The notes under the pieces were generated by a model that worked only from the letters and a program-made list of their open reading frames with translations, did no database searches and was not told where the DNA came from. DNA of 64,000 nucleotides, taken from the NCBI GenBank assembly GCA_001600455.1, contig BCKC01000005.1, positions 186,001 to 250,000 of the forward strand, read 5' to 3'. The position numbers and the translations under genes were made by a program. Shown piece by piece: positions 34,747 through 46,743 of the stretch; positions within the stretch are counted from its first letter, which is position 1; each line of letters begins with the position of its first letter. This stretch comes from Endocalyx cinctus. Taxonomy: Eukaryota; Ascomycota; Sordariomycetes; Amphisphaeriales; Apiosporaceae.

Positions 34747-37066
34747 GTAATAAATAAATTCTTAAGCAGTTGAGCTAGTATAAACCAAGAAATACCTGTC
34801 TGTTTAGGGGTACGTACCTCAGAAAACGATGGGCTAATAGGGTACTAGGTAGCTTCGTAATTTCTTAATTTAGAGAGAATAAATACAAAATAATGGCTTT
34901 GCTAAAGGTGAGGGAGGGGTCGAGTTAGCTACCGTCAAGCATGTGGAAACCAATCATACGTCAATCAAGGGAAAAGCTTTCGTTGAAGGTGGGGTTGAGA
35001 GGATCGTCGTGTCACCATCACTATGGGTAACAGCGAAGTATCCGACAAGTATTTCTAACCGAAATACAATGTGTCTTTCCTTCAAAAAGATCTCACTTGT
35101 ACATATATGTACTGATGGAAGGGATCATCCAATTCCATCATCTATTACATATACTTTACATGGTAAGCCATTTTTAGTACATATACATAACTATGTATAT
35201 TACTGCGTATGGTGATTAATGTAGTGGGACTTTTGTTTCGTTTAAGAGGCGAGAGGGGGTGGAGGGGACATTGATGTATTCATTCGGCGCGGTGGGTGTA
35301 CAACGGCATGGGCAGACGGGTGGGTGGATGGATGAATGGATGGCAGTGCTCTTGATCAAGGTGGATCTTGATTTCTGATCACCCCCTTTTATTCATAAAC
35401 CCCTCAAACAAGGAGCAAGCCTTGTTGGCAGTGAAACGTATCTGACATGACACTGCACTGATGCTATCATCTCGGCTCTGTACTTCACAATGTGAGGTGA
35501 TATGAGGTGCGATGGTAATCATTTTATTTAGCTTTCAAACAAATATCAGAAGCTCCCAATTGGGTATCCAGTATCGTATCGGTCAATGCTCAAGAAAAAT
35601 TAGGATTGTGCTAGGTAGGAAAGACGAGTGTCATAGCTATTAGCTGCTTCACTGGGTAGCTATTGTAGGCTCCTATTCGAGTACCAAAAAAAAAAAAAAA
35701 CTCTTTTCATTTCTCCTGTGCGGAGGGACTCCACCCTTGAACAGATAGCTGGTCTAGGGATTTCATCATCCTTGAACTAGAAATACTGGATGCAATACCT
35801 TGTCGGATAGCAAGAACGTGTAGATTTGCCGCCCGCGAAGCATTTAATGGGAAGTAGTAGGGGAAGCTCAGAAGAGCTTAAATTCCAATGGGAACTCTGA
35901 ATGCTGTGTATTGCTATTGCTGTACATGACCAGCACTGGCCAGTGAGTATCTTATGTGTAGCCTGTCTAAATGTTGAAAGACTCAGATTGCAGGTAGCTT
36001 GAGCTCCAAGCTTTGTTAACGCCAAAGCAAACAAGCAGAGAGTTTCGTTCATTATGCAAAGGTAAGGGTATAATTCAGAATCCTGGGCACTGGTACTCCA
36101 CAGGACCAAGCTTGCTGATTCCTTCGGCAAGCTTCGGGCTAATCATGGCTGAAAAAAAAAAAAAAAAAAAAAAAAAGGAAAGGACTCGAAAAAAAAAGTC
36201 GTTGTTTTTGAATGGATTAGGAAAAGTTTGAACATTTACAAAGGCAATGTCTAGATGGTGTTGCTGCTCACTTAGGCATAATGAGTGTACGTTTGCTCAC
36301 ACCTTGGGATGAAGATTTTGTTGCAGGTAGATTCAAAGATGCAGCTCGCAGCTCTGAGCTCTGTAGATATGGTTTGGAGAATATGCGTTTCTAAAGATAC
36401 CATCATAAAAACAACGAACAAACAGGTATGGCTTTTTATTCTTATTAAACCATTTGGGTGATGTATGCACACGAATGGAAGAGAGAAAAAAGTCTTCGAG
36501 GAGTCGTAGCAGACATGTGGCAGTCATGCAGATGGATGTAGACAAAATAAGAGAAAAAGCTATACGTACATAGGATGAAGTCACAAGATAGAGACGTCAG
36601 ATACTGGATGATTGTACTATTGTATGACGAAAGAAGCAGATAAATTTTCCAAGATATACAAGACGATAGATTAATTGCTATTCAAAAGACGAGATGAAAA
36701 GCTGTTGACTTTTCAAAATTTTCTATCTTCGAAATTGACTTACCCTTCGAAGTCTATGGCAGATACAAGCTGGTCCGAGCGTTATATAGCCCCCTTTATA
36801 ATATTTAAACCAATATTAGAATAACGTTATAGAGCAATCAGCTTATCGATTTATCCAATCTTTAATTACAGCCAATTCAAGCCAGGATGACTGTCTTGGA
36901 GTTTTAGGCCTACCCGAACCAAAATAGACACATCTCCAGACTCTAGCACAACATCAACAACTACTTACGCAATCAAAACGTTTTCAACGAAGCCTCTTCT
37001 ATCATTGGCAATATTAATAATTGATTTCATTTGGTTAGGCAGATTACCTACCAGAGACATCCGGCA
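34747..37066. other. 2.3-kb gene-free region with long A-run
   Basis: AT-rich DNA between the divergent cyclophilin and ENTH genes. It has a 15-nt A-run near 35685 and a 25-nt A-run at 36152-36176. Short open frames on both strands are not protein-like. The outer ends should hold the two promoters; the last 150 bp are the leader of the ENTH gene. I recognise no RNA gene. Confidence 0.6.
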
Positions 37067-38937
37067 ATGGATTTCAACAGTCTGAAAGATCAGGTATCCA
37101 ACCTGACCTTGTATGACCTCAAGGCCGGTGTTCGCAAGGTTCAAAATGGTACGTAATCAATTAGGGGGTGTCGAATGTATACTAATCCATCGCGATTATA
37201 GCTGTAATGAACTATACTGAGATGGAGGCCAAGGTAAGAAATAAAACATGATCAGAATCAAGATCAGGATGATGTCCAAGACTTGGAAGTATGCTCCTCC
37301 CTGAATAGATAGCTAATCTCTTACCTCCAGGTTCGCGAAGCGACAAACAATGAACCGTGGGGTGCATCTTCAAGTTTGATGCAGGAAATTGCCAACGGAA
37401 CCTTCAATTAGTACGTCATCTATGATGATATCTTCAATGACTGGATATAAATTAACAGTATATCGTTGCTAGCCAAACCCTCAACGAGATTATGCCTATG
37501 ATATATCGACGTTTCACCGAGAAGGCTGCCGAGGAATGGAGGCAAATTTATAAATCACTCCAATTACTAGAATTTCTTATCAAGCACGGCTCCGAGAGGG
37601 TAATCGACGATGCTCGAGGTCATATAACACTACTCAAAATGCTCCGTCAATTCCACTTCATCGATCAGAATGGCAAGGATCAAGGTATCAACGTACGAAA
37701 CCGTGCCAAAGAACTCGCCGAACTTCTAGGAGACGTCGATCGTATTCGTGCCGAGCGCAAGAAAGCCAGGGCCAACAAAGCCAAATATACAGGTGTCGAG
37801 GGTGGAGCCATGGGAGGCTTTTCTGGTAGCGGTAGCAGTGGCCGGTACGGTGGCTTTGGCAGCGAATCAGCTGGATATGGAGGCTCTGCTGCTGGTTATG
37901 GTGGTTTCTCGGGCGGCGTATACGGAGATGGTGGCGGTTTTGGCGGTCAAGGTGACATGGACTGGAGGGACACGAGCAGCAGCAGCAACCGTGCTGACAA
38001 GTTCGAGGAGTACGACGAGTTTGATGAGGGTACCGCACCTTCTAGCTCTTCGCGCGCAACGAGACGGCCCGACCGAGAAAGGGCGGGAACTAAGAAGACT
38101 ATTCCTGCTTCTCCACCTAAGAAGAAAAAGGAACCCGAAGTCGACCTGTTTTCTTTCGATGATACAGAGCCTGCTGCATCGTCAGCCGCGGCTTCTACCT
38201 CAGCTGGTGCCTCCCACACGCCCTCGAATAATTCAGGACTAGCTGCTTTATCAACTGCCGATGAGGATGAGGATGACTTTGACGACTTCCAGTCGGCCAC
38301 CCCAGCCGCCCAGTCTACGGCGCCTTCGAGCGCTTTTGGTATTCAACCACCAATGATGACGTCCAACACTCAATCAACCACCCAATTTGCTGCTCCCAAA
38401 CCAGTATCTGCTCCACAGCAGGCTAGCCTTACCAACATGATGTCATCCCTATCCCCTTCGGCAAGCTCTACTTCTACGCCCGTCGCGAACTACTCCTCTT
38501 TCAGTGTCCCTGCCGCTGCCCCGAGCGCTCCGGCACAGGCTTCACAGCCCGTCAATTATCAAGCAGCGGCTCCGAATTACTTCCAGTCTGTCCAGGTGCC
38601 GCAGCAAACTGGATCTTCGATGGGCGCAATGGGTACCATGTCACCCATGTCTTCCGGAGCTACACCCTCTGGCATGTCTGCCCATAATAAGCCAGCAGCG
38701 GCAGCAGCGGCAAAGCCAGCCGCTGCCGGCGGCGATCCTTTCGCTAACCTCTGGGGTCAAGCCGGTTCGGGTCTCAAGAAATCCACACCTACGGCTGGCC
38801 CCAAGATGGGCCAGCTTGCGAAAGAGAAAACTAGTGCTTCTCTCTGGGGTGCACCTGCAGCAAGCACTACAAACCCTACGGGTAGCTCACAGCCCACGAG
38901 TGGAGGTAGCAGCGGCCTAGGCGATTTATTGGGATAA
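37067..38937 (+). CDS. ENTH-domain clathrin adaptor, Ent3/epsinR-like
   Basis: An epsin-related adaptor expected to act in clathrin traffic between the trans-Golgi network and endosomes. Four exons (37067-37148, 37202-37233, 37331-37410, 37473-38937) encode 552 residues. The ENTH domain spans about residues 1-155: amphipathic start MDFNSLKDQVSNLTLYDL, then the hallmark ATNNEPWG segment, YRRFTEKAAEEWRQIYKSL and a LLKMLRQFHFID helix. A Gly/Tyr-rich linker follows, then a DEDDFDDFQ acidic-Phe motif (DFxxF) of the kind that binds gamma-ear domains of GGA and AP-1. The C-terminus is Ala/Ser/Pro/Gln-rich with short NLW and SLWG motifs. There are no NPF repeats, so it fits Ent3 better than endocytic Ent1/2. 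The three small 5' exons restore the ENTH consensus in frame. Confidence 0.93.
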
Positions 38938-40958
38938 AGCCCTGGCGGCCTGGCTTTATGACTGACATTTGCGTAGGCTGATGATAATGTATATGATGTA
39001 AAATACGGTTCCTTTCCAGGTAGAACGCACGATGAACAGGCCGCGCTGGATCATCTGAATTTGGAGACTTTGTTTCGCGTCGGGGAAGGCAAATTCAGCT
39101 TCGATGGAGAGAAAATAGATCAGTTTCGTAAAATTAACTTCCTAGATAGGCGTCAAGGCGCATAAAATCAGCATCAAGGGATGCTACTATATACATGAAA
39201 ATACGGCTCAGATGAGTGGTGTGGTCGAGCAGTTAAACCCGTATGGCCAGTGTCTTCACCCCCCTCGATACGAGCAGGATAATGATAGGTGAAAATGAAT
39301 TACCATAATACAAAAGGAATCATTATGATGACCTCACAGACGTGATTTCGACTTACAATATCATGGATAATCGTGCTATCTCGTATGTTAGGACAGTATA
39401 GAAGATTAAGTACGGCTTTTCATGCGGGATGTTTTGACTTGTTTATCTAGACCAGATGCCGGTCTTAATAATGGGTCTCAGCGGCTTGAATTCTACAACA
39501 GCATTCGGTACCCACTATTGTTCTATTGGTTACAATTGTCCAAGAGAGTCTCAACAAAATCAAGTCCCCGGGCCTTTGGGACCGGGGAACGGTTCCGTTT
39601 ACAGTTCATCTCATCTAAGTTGAGGCTTGATGCGTATACAGATCGAGGCCCAGATTGCGCAGCACCGCCTCGTTCACCTAGGTAGGCGGGCTCATCTCAA
39701 ACGACCTCAACTGAAACAGCTCAATCTCTATCCTGACTCGGCGGTTACGACGCTGGGAGCATAAAGAATATAAATATACGATAATGCGGATAGAATATAT
39801 TGATCGACAATGCAAGCGCGGACGCGCCTAAACATCCCCACTGGCCCACTCATTTCATTTCGTTAGAGCTGGAGCTTCAACCAATCAGATATCTTCTAAG
39901 CAGAGCGCGGCTATAGAGATGAAGACCTGGTCGATCGATCAAGTTATTGGCTGCTCACCTTTCAAGAGAAAGGTAATAAAACCTTGCATACGGCAACACA
40001 ATGCCTACCTTTAACTCAGAGTATATGAAGAATAACGACTCCACTATTTTCAGGCGCCACGACGATCTTGTTCTCTAATTGGACTTGCCGGCGGCTGATG
40101 ATTCCAGCCATTTCGTATGTGCTGCGTCAAAACACCAGGTTTAATCATATAGTCCACCGCAATCGGGTCTAGAGTAATGATAGGTATGAGATATATGAAC
40201 AGAGCGGCAATTCTTGGATGAGTATACCTAGTCAGTTGCAAGGTTTCGCGGCTGTTTGTGAAGCCTCTAGCATGGTGTAGCGATGAAGAAAGACAAGGGT
40301 TGCATCGACGCATGTTTCAATCTGTAAATAAACATAATCATTCAAGATGTACGGAACCGGCCACAAGAAGCGATGCTGTGATGGATACTTAAAGGGCGTG
40401 TCCCAGACATCCAACAACAATTTCTTCTCTTTCCTTCAGCAGTACAACAAACATCATCATCTCGTTCATATTCTTTTCCTTGAGTCTTTCTCTTTTTTCC
40501 TTTTTTCCTTTCTTTTTTCCTTTTCTCTCTATCTCTCTCTTAGGATTTCAGGTTTCTCTCTTTTTTCCTTTTCTCATACTTGGGTATTCGATCACGATTT
40601 CTTTTAAATACGGTCTCTTTTCGTTTATGAAATTATCGGTTCTCGGGTTTAACTTTTGGCTCGGGGAATCCATACAGCAGTAGACCTGCTTCCACTGAAA
40701 TTCAAAATCTACTTTCGCTTCTTTCCTAGTACTTTTCTCTAGCTTGTTGAGAGATCTCGAACTTTCGCTTCAGACTTAATTCGAGGACAAGTCGTCGGTC
40801 TAAGTACCGTCGAACCATACTTTCTTTTCAAAATTCCGTCTTTACTTCCCATTTCTATTCCTTTTCCCCGTCAGCGTCTACCAACGCAGACGGCATCTAA
40901 ATCGAGACCCAGGCTCTCGCTTATTACCGATTTCGATACGAACCCCATTCCTCTCAGG
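38938..40958. other. 2-kb intergenic region
   Basis: The 3' region of the ENTH gene followed by DNA without recognisable genes. The right third is the leader and promoter of the MARVEL-like gene. A tRNA-like run near 39210-39290 was examined and rejected. Confidence 0.55.
40425..40580 (+). promoter_or_regulatory. Pyrimidine-rich (CT) promoter/leader block
   Basis: A stretch of almost continuous C and T, with repeated TTTTTTCC units, about 400-530 bp upstream of the MARVEL-like gene start. CT-rich blocks commonly mark transcription starts of filamentous-fungal genes. Function is inferred from composition and place. Confidence 0.5.
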
Positions 40959-41612
40959 ATGCGTTTCCAAGCCCCGCAGCTCGGCGCCCTCGGCGTGACC
41001 TTCACCAGCATCCGGGCTCTTCAGGCTATCTCTTTAGTGGTAATCATCGGCCTGACTGGTAACTTTGTCAGCGAATTCGTGACTAGTCAGCAGGAGGCAC
41101 CCGATGTGCTTATTGGAACTCTTGTTGTCGTAAGTGTCATGCCTCCTTTTTTTCATTTAGTATTCGGTTATCTAACAATAATATAGACAAGCATTGCGTC
41201 GCTCTACATTGCTATCTCCTACATTCTTTACTATGACGGACTTCTACCCTTGCTCATCGCTGGAGGGTTGGATCTCTCTCTGATGGTGGCTTGCATTGTA
41301 GTCGCTGTTACCATCGGCAAACCTCTATCTATGCTCAACTGCTCGGTCTTGCCGGAACCAAAAGACCCTACCGACGAGCTGTTCAGCATTTCTATCTCAT
41401 CTCGTAGTGATATCTCGTCCGCCCTGGCTAAGTACAGAAGCTACCTAAGCCTGATCACCACCGACCAGCCTCACTGCTACGAGATCAAGGCCGTATGGGG
41501 TCTCGGGATCGCTCTGAGCGTTCTCTTCGCCATGTCGGCTCTCGTCCTCGCCGGTCTCTGGCACCGCGTTCGCCGCGCCAACGCCGAACCCCCTAAGGAC
41601 ATCGAGGGTTGA
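40959..41612 (+). CDS. MARVEL-like four-helix membrane protein
   Basis: A 198-residue membrane protein from two exons (40959-41129, 41187-41612). Four hydrophobic segments are visible: ALQAISLVVIIGLTGNFV (about residues 20-40), a second spanning the exon junction (LIGTLVV to SLYIAISYILYY), LPLLIAGGLDLSLMVACIVVAV, and LGIALSVLFAMSALVLAGLW near the C-terminus. A short N-terminus and a loop with Cys and a Lys-Tyr-rich stretch before the last helix fit the fungal MARVEL-like group, thought to organise membrane domains. The stop codon TGA at 41610-41612 is followed in the same frame by more than 220 open codons, so the true product may be longer. No exact function is known. Confidence 0.75.
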
Positions 41613-41633
41613 GGGTGCGCGGGCGCTCGTGGG

Positions 41634-42293
41634 ATGAAGACTAAGGAGCCAAATGTAAGAGAGATCTCCGGTCCAACTGCCCTAGGTACTCGACTCCTCT
41701 CTCCCGGGCCTGCTCCAAGACCTCCTCGGTTCATGCCTCCCAGTCCTAATCCTACGACGCTCATGCCCAGTCGTCGACCGCCTGTCTACGACGATCCGCC
41801 ATATGTTCCCACGCCTCCCGTTATGGTTAATACCGCTCAGACTATCGTCTTACCCGGCCGTTCTCTTACTCGCGACGGTCCTCGTCCCGCAACTTCAGGG
41901 ACAACTTCTCCCCCTAAGCTCTCGAGCGAGGAACACTCGATCCTACCCGTAGTGATGCCACCTATCCCGCCCACGCCCCCACCAAGAAGCGAGAGTCTCA
42001 CACCGGTGACCTCTCCGCGCTCAAAGGGCTTTCAGCTCAACCGGGTCAGTCAGCTGCCACGGGACGCTTTGGGGATCTACCTTGGGAGGGCCAAGATGAC
42101 GACGATCAAGAAGAAGAAGGTCGAGATAGTGAATAATGACTACGAAGACGTGACGCCGCTGAGTCCCACGGCGATTGAAGGCGAAGATGATACGAAACCA
42201 AAAAGGCAGCGAAAGACCCTCTTTGGCGTTTTGGAGGGTTGGTGGGACCTCGGCTTGCTCGAAAGGGGAAGAAGTTTTCGAAGGAAAACGTAA
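41634..42293 (+). other. In-frame proline-rich extension after the MARVEL-like stop codon
   Basis: An open frame of 219 codons that starts 21 nt after the TGA of the MARVEL-like gene and in the same reading frame; the seven codons between contain no other stop. It encodes a Pro-rich, soluble, tail-like sequence with a PPxY motif (PPVYDDPPYVP), several SP/TP sites and a basic C-terminus. It has no room for its own promoter. Possible readings are a C-terminal tail cut off by a nonsense change, a stop-codon readthrough isoform, a 54-nt intron spanning the stop (41608-41661, weak GTTGAG donor but frame-preserving), or a sequencing error. Confidence 0.5.
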
Positions 42294-42895
42294 TGTTTGT
42301 TCTGTTTGGAAATGTTTGCGAAGTCGAGTTTAATGTTTTATATGGGGGACGCGGTATGGGGAACGACAACCAAAAAAAAAAAAAAAGAATGGAGGAAATG
42401 ATAATGGTGGACTTCGGGCGGAATAATGAAGATTGGGATGTCTCCGCAAAATTTTGGATTGGGACGGGAGGGTGTTTGCTTTTGATTTTGTAATGGTTTA
42501 ATATAGTGTGATTTGTTTTTGGCTCTCGACGGTTTATAGATTGGCATTCTTTTAGGAGGACAAGGGGCATAAAAAGTAATAAAATATTATTAGATTCTCA
42601 CGAATGGCAAATCAAGATTATCCTAAGGTGCTCATGGTGAAACTGGCAAAATAGAATAGGCTCTGGAAGATGAGGCCACTGCACTAGTTGATTCCGTTCG
42701 TTCATTTTTATTTAAATGGATTTAGATACTATGAATAATCTACCAAGAATTGGATTCTGTATTCTTTCAAACAGTACCTGCAATAATATAGGACACAGAG
42801 AAGCATATAAGAAATTCCCACTCTATAGTTATATGTACATTCATCTAGCTAATTTCCTCCAGAACGCCGCCAAAGAACAAAATTCATCATCATCA
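42294..42895. other. Tail-to-tail intergenic region
   Basis: The 3' region of the MARVEL-like gene and of the following minus-strand gene. AT-rich, with a 14-nt A-run near 42371 and a TCA trinucleotide run at about 42884-42898 that overlaps the stop of the minus-strand gene. No coding signal is seen. Confidence 0.5.
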
Positions 42896-44316
42896 TCATA
42901 GAATCGCGATACCTTGCGCATTCGCGCCCGCCATCCCTTTCAGGCTGAACGTCTGTATAGGCTTCGCTGTCGCGGGTCCGCCAGATATATCCATCACTAC
43001 GATTTGGGCATCCACGCTGCCATTTCCGGGAGCAAGAGCATACATGAAGGCACCCGAAGCCTTCAGATCGATGAAACCCGAAGCACCCGTGCTTGTTAAA
43101 TCGGTCATGGACACCATGCTGGCGTCTTTAGCGCTCATCTCGACTATGCGCGGCACGCCGACGTCGGTCACAAAGACGGTCCCCGTAGCGGGAGCGAAAG
43201 CGGACCAGCAGGTCGCCTTTTGCCCATCGATCGCCTGAGTGCTGAGCGTCGAAGCCTGGCCGGTCTTCGCGTTCGTTTTCAAGATGGCGGCCCCGAACGA
43301 GGCATCCGTCGCGAAGATTTTGTTCGTACCCGGAATGACCTGAGATCCGAAAAGCACGGCGGTCCCTTCGGGCGTCGATCGCTCGTCTTTCTGAGCGGCC
43401 GCGAAGGCCGCGGTCGGCATCGAGCTGTTCTTTCCGGCGGTGCCGCGGCAAGGCCTCTTGTGCTTCTTGCTGGCTACCCTATCGATCGGCAGCATCGACA
43501 CGAACCCGGTCTTGTTGGCGGCAGGGTCGCCCTTGACCATCGTCAGGAGGGTGGACTCATCCTCGGAGAAGAAGGCGTGCGAGACGGTGTTAGTTGGCCC
43601 GACAGGCGGCGTTGTCTGACCCAGAGCAATTTCGCGTAAACCGTCCATCGATCCTACCCCCGAAGAGGAGAAGGGGGCACACGATATTCCGGCAACTGCC
43701 CCGCTCATGCCCGCACAAACAAGCATATTCTTGGACGAGGCCGCGACGGTGTTTGGGAATTCTCCGGGGACGGTCGCAGGGGTGCCCACGAGCGATAATT
43801 TCAAGGGGTCTTCTTGCGAGATGGCAAGCATGCTCACAGTGTTACTCCCGGCGTTCACGGCGAAAATGTTCTGTGTGGTTATGACTTATTAATTCCCTCG
43901 GTCTTTTTTTCAGGTTCTAGTTAGGAGAGAAGGGGAACTAGGAAATACCAATCGTAACTCACCTGACCAGCAATTGAGAGAGCTGATTGACTAACGAGAC
44001 CATCTGGCATAGCAACAACACCAGCTTGGCCATCAAAAGAGCTGGCGCCATTCCCTCCGGAAGGTGTGATCGTGCCTGCCGAGAGAGTTCCGTCTTCGTT
44101 GATGGGTAGGGCGACGATGGCGTTCGAGGCATCGTTGGTTATGAAATACAAGGCCGTTCCGGTTTGAAGACACGCTTCATCGTCTGCGGCGACTCTTGAA
44201 TCACCGGTCAAGGATCTTCGGCGAGCTGATAACTGCTGCTGTCGGCTAATGACGCTGCCGCTTATAACTTCGGTCAGCAAGATTACAGCCGCGAGATACC
44301 TAGTTGACAGCATCAT
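42896..44316 (-). CDS. Secreted beta-propeller (lactonase-like) protein
   Basis: A 442-residue protein from two exons (43963-44316, 42896-43870). It starts with a signal peptide (MMLSTRYLAAVILLTEVISGSVIS). The body has repeated beta-strand units of the form ALYFITND..NAIVALPIN, NIFAVNAGSNTVSMLAI, VFVTDVGVPRIVEM and FMYALAPGNG, which match the seven-bladed lactonase/3-carboxymuconate-cyclase-like propellers that many fungi secrete. Catalytic residues cannot be assigned. The start at 44316 is preferred; the frame is open upstream but only with a TTG codon. A possible N-glycosylation site (NKT) is present. The enzymatic role is unproven; it could be a cell-wall or effector-like propeller. Confidence 0.8.
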
Positions 44317-45486
44317 GGCTAGGGCTCCTTTTAAAAGAAAAAAAAAAAAAGAATGTGGCAAGAAATTAGTGGTAGTAATAAGGAAAAGTCCTTGTGTTGA
44401 TTATTATTATTATGAATGTATGATCAAGACCAGTTGATCAAGTGTGAGTATGCTGAAGATTTCGTTGCTCGCAATGGATGAATGAGCAAGAAATTCGAGC
44501 GTTCATCACCAGATTATATACATCTCTAGATCTAGTCATGATTACATTCGAGGAGGAACATATCATCTTCTCCTTATTCACCATTTCCTTCAGAGTTGGT
44601 TTGGCGATAACAGATTAGGTCAGTAAGATTCCAGATGGCTCCTGCTTACCCGTAGACGGTGTCATCCCGTATTGAGGCGACAAGTGCAGGGAATTTCATC
44701 CTCCTTATTTCCATCTCAGGAGTTGTATCAATATACGCTAGTTACACCTGTTGGAATCTACATTTCCCAAAAGAGAAATAATATTAGTATTATATTACTG
44801 ATTACTTAGCTGGTTTCCTTCAGTGTTGTTTAAGTGGTCTCCTGTCTTTGGAATCATTCCTTTTTGTTCGGTACCCATCTGAAACAAATATCGCAATTCC
44901 AGGGATCTGAGTACGCTAACAAGACTTACGTCGTCGCTATGATTGGTCGGTGTTAAGGGATCTGACAACGGATGAACGGCCCAAACAAGCGCTAAAGGGG
45001 CTCCTCAAGATGAGATGGTATAGGCTGTTAATACTAGCCGACTAGGTACATGATGGTATGGATTCGCTGTGTAATATTTTCATCTATCATCCCAAAACTA
45101 ATCGCTTTTAATCTAGTCCTGGTTAAAATATTAATTAAAAGCTTATTAACAGAATGATTGAATACGCCTCTGAATCCCTAAAAAAGAACCTTGCTTCATC
45201 CAAATCGATGAATGTTACATAACCGTGGACTATTGTAGCAGACGTGAACATACGGAGTACTTTGGCCATCAGTGACGATTGGCGCAGTGCCTGTTGGTAT
45301 CGCTAAATTAAATTAAAGACATACATCATACTACGTGCTGTCAACCAAAACAATACAGAATAATCCAACCTAGGTATCTATCTTCTGCCTATCAGTACAA
45401 TGCGTTCAAGGACCAGTGTAATTCATTGACATGGTTATAATGGTAAATTTGATCTTTTTCTTGAACATGATTGCCGATAGCTACCT
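44317..45486. other. Intergenic region between the propeller gene and an acyl-CoA dehydrogenase pseudogene
   Basis: Contains the promoter of the propeller gene, a TACGGAGTA copy (45251-45259) and AT-rich DNA. No coding remnant was recognised here. Confidence 0.55.
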
Positions 45487-46215
45487 ACTTTTTTGAAGGC
45501 CCATATGTTGCGACCCAGGCGCCACAGTCGAGACCGAGCAGGAGTTGTTGCATATGTTGTTTTCTGACATCGATATTACCCCCGTCAAAAATCGACAACA
45601 CCATACCATTATTGAGGAGTCTGGCCAAAGTCTAGTTCGTCTTATGCGCAATACTAGAGAGAACACGCGATGTTAGAATACATTTGATTTCCGACCTCTC
45701 TAATTCCATGTACGGTGAAAAACTTACACGCCAACGGCACTGATTACGTCCGTTACGGTCTTGACGGCAACATGGCTACAGTATACTTTAGCTGCGAGCG
45801 CAAACCTCAGACCTCGGTCTGATCGAAATCTTCTCGGATGACTATTGGTATCATGATACTATCCCTCGGGTCTGCGTTCTCATCTCTAGGTTTTAGCGGG
45901 CTCGACACGTCTCTACAGAGCATGCACGCCAGATCAACACCTCTCTAGTCCCATCTCGCGCGATTTGTGGCCCAGATCTTCTCGCCGTTCAAAACCCATT
46001 CATCGCCCTCTTTACACTCCCTAGTATTAAACCCTTTACCTCCTTTCTCTAGCCAGTTCGCCACTTTATCTGGTTGTCTAAAGACCAACGATACTAAAGG
46101 CGCCCCCATGATAGAGAGAAAAGGCTCCGGGAATTATCTTACGAGTGCTTTTGGCGAACGACGCAGCCGCAGATTGCGTGGCCGCCTCAGACGTACCCAA
46201 ATAAAAGTCGACATG
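45487..46215 (-). pseudogene. Decayed acyl-CoA dehydrogenase
   Basis: Fragments of a fungal acyl-CoA dehydrogenase-like flavoprotein can be read in the expected order on the minus strand. The order is an N-terminal FYLGTSEAATQSAAASFAKS piece, then SLVF followed by VANWLEKGG, EWVLNGEKIWATN (flavin/substrate region), a CRDVS and SIMIPIVIRED strand, LRFALAAKVYCSHVAVK, and a C-terminal LARLLNNGMVLSIFDGGN ending in ATYGPSKK. It is clearly broken: two large internal deletions (after GAFSLYH and after IREDFDQTEV), a one-base frameshift near 46113-46118, and in-frame TAG codons near 45947 and 45634. A remaining intron (45654-45727) still has GT and AG ends. Several changes look like G-to-A mutations (Gly to Asp or Lys codons). 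No function is expected. Confidence 0.85.
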
Positions 46216-46743
46216 CGTGGTAAAAAGAGGTGGTATAGCATCGAGTTTTATATAAATTAGGAGTTGATGGCAATCATCAAAAGCATTCGAGTACATAACA
46301 TTATCCTCGATGGCGAATCGCAAGCATATCAAAAGTATTCGCCTTACATACTTTGTTGTATATGACAGTAGCACGTCATATATAACGCCATTTACATTTC
46401 CCCTATATTTACGATTGAGTAAGGTGTTATCTGACTATGGGTATCGTACGAAACATTTTAGTTGTGCTGTTGATGATAGAATTTTGATTAGTCTTATAGA
46501 TATGCTCTGAATCTTATGAAATCTGACAATAGTAATACATACTGCCCGTTCCCTTTCTAAGATAGGTTTACGAAAATGTTCACGCTTGGTCGTTCTTATA
46601 TAATCTTTATGTGTAATCCTGTTACGAACTACACCTTAATAAAATATAAACACGTCGTGGACTTTAATGAACCCTTCTTCCACCACCTCATTTTTATTGA
46701 CAAGTCAAAAATCGCTGATATTAGGCTATGAATGGGTACATGG
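46216..46743. other. AT-rich intergenic region
   Basis: The 5' side of the pseudogene and the 3' side of the next minus-strand gene. Nothing else was recognised. Confidence 0.55.

Noticed and set aside
39210..39290. tRNA-like run with GTGGTCGAGCAGTTAA
   Set aside because: The 5' and 3' ends do not pair and no T-loop follows at the right distance.
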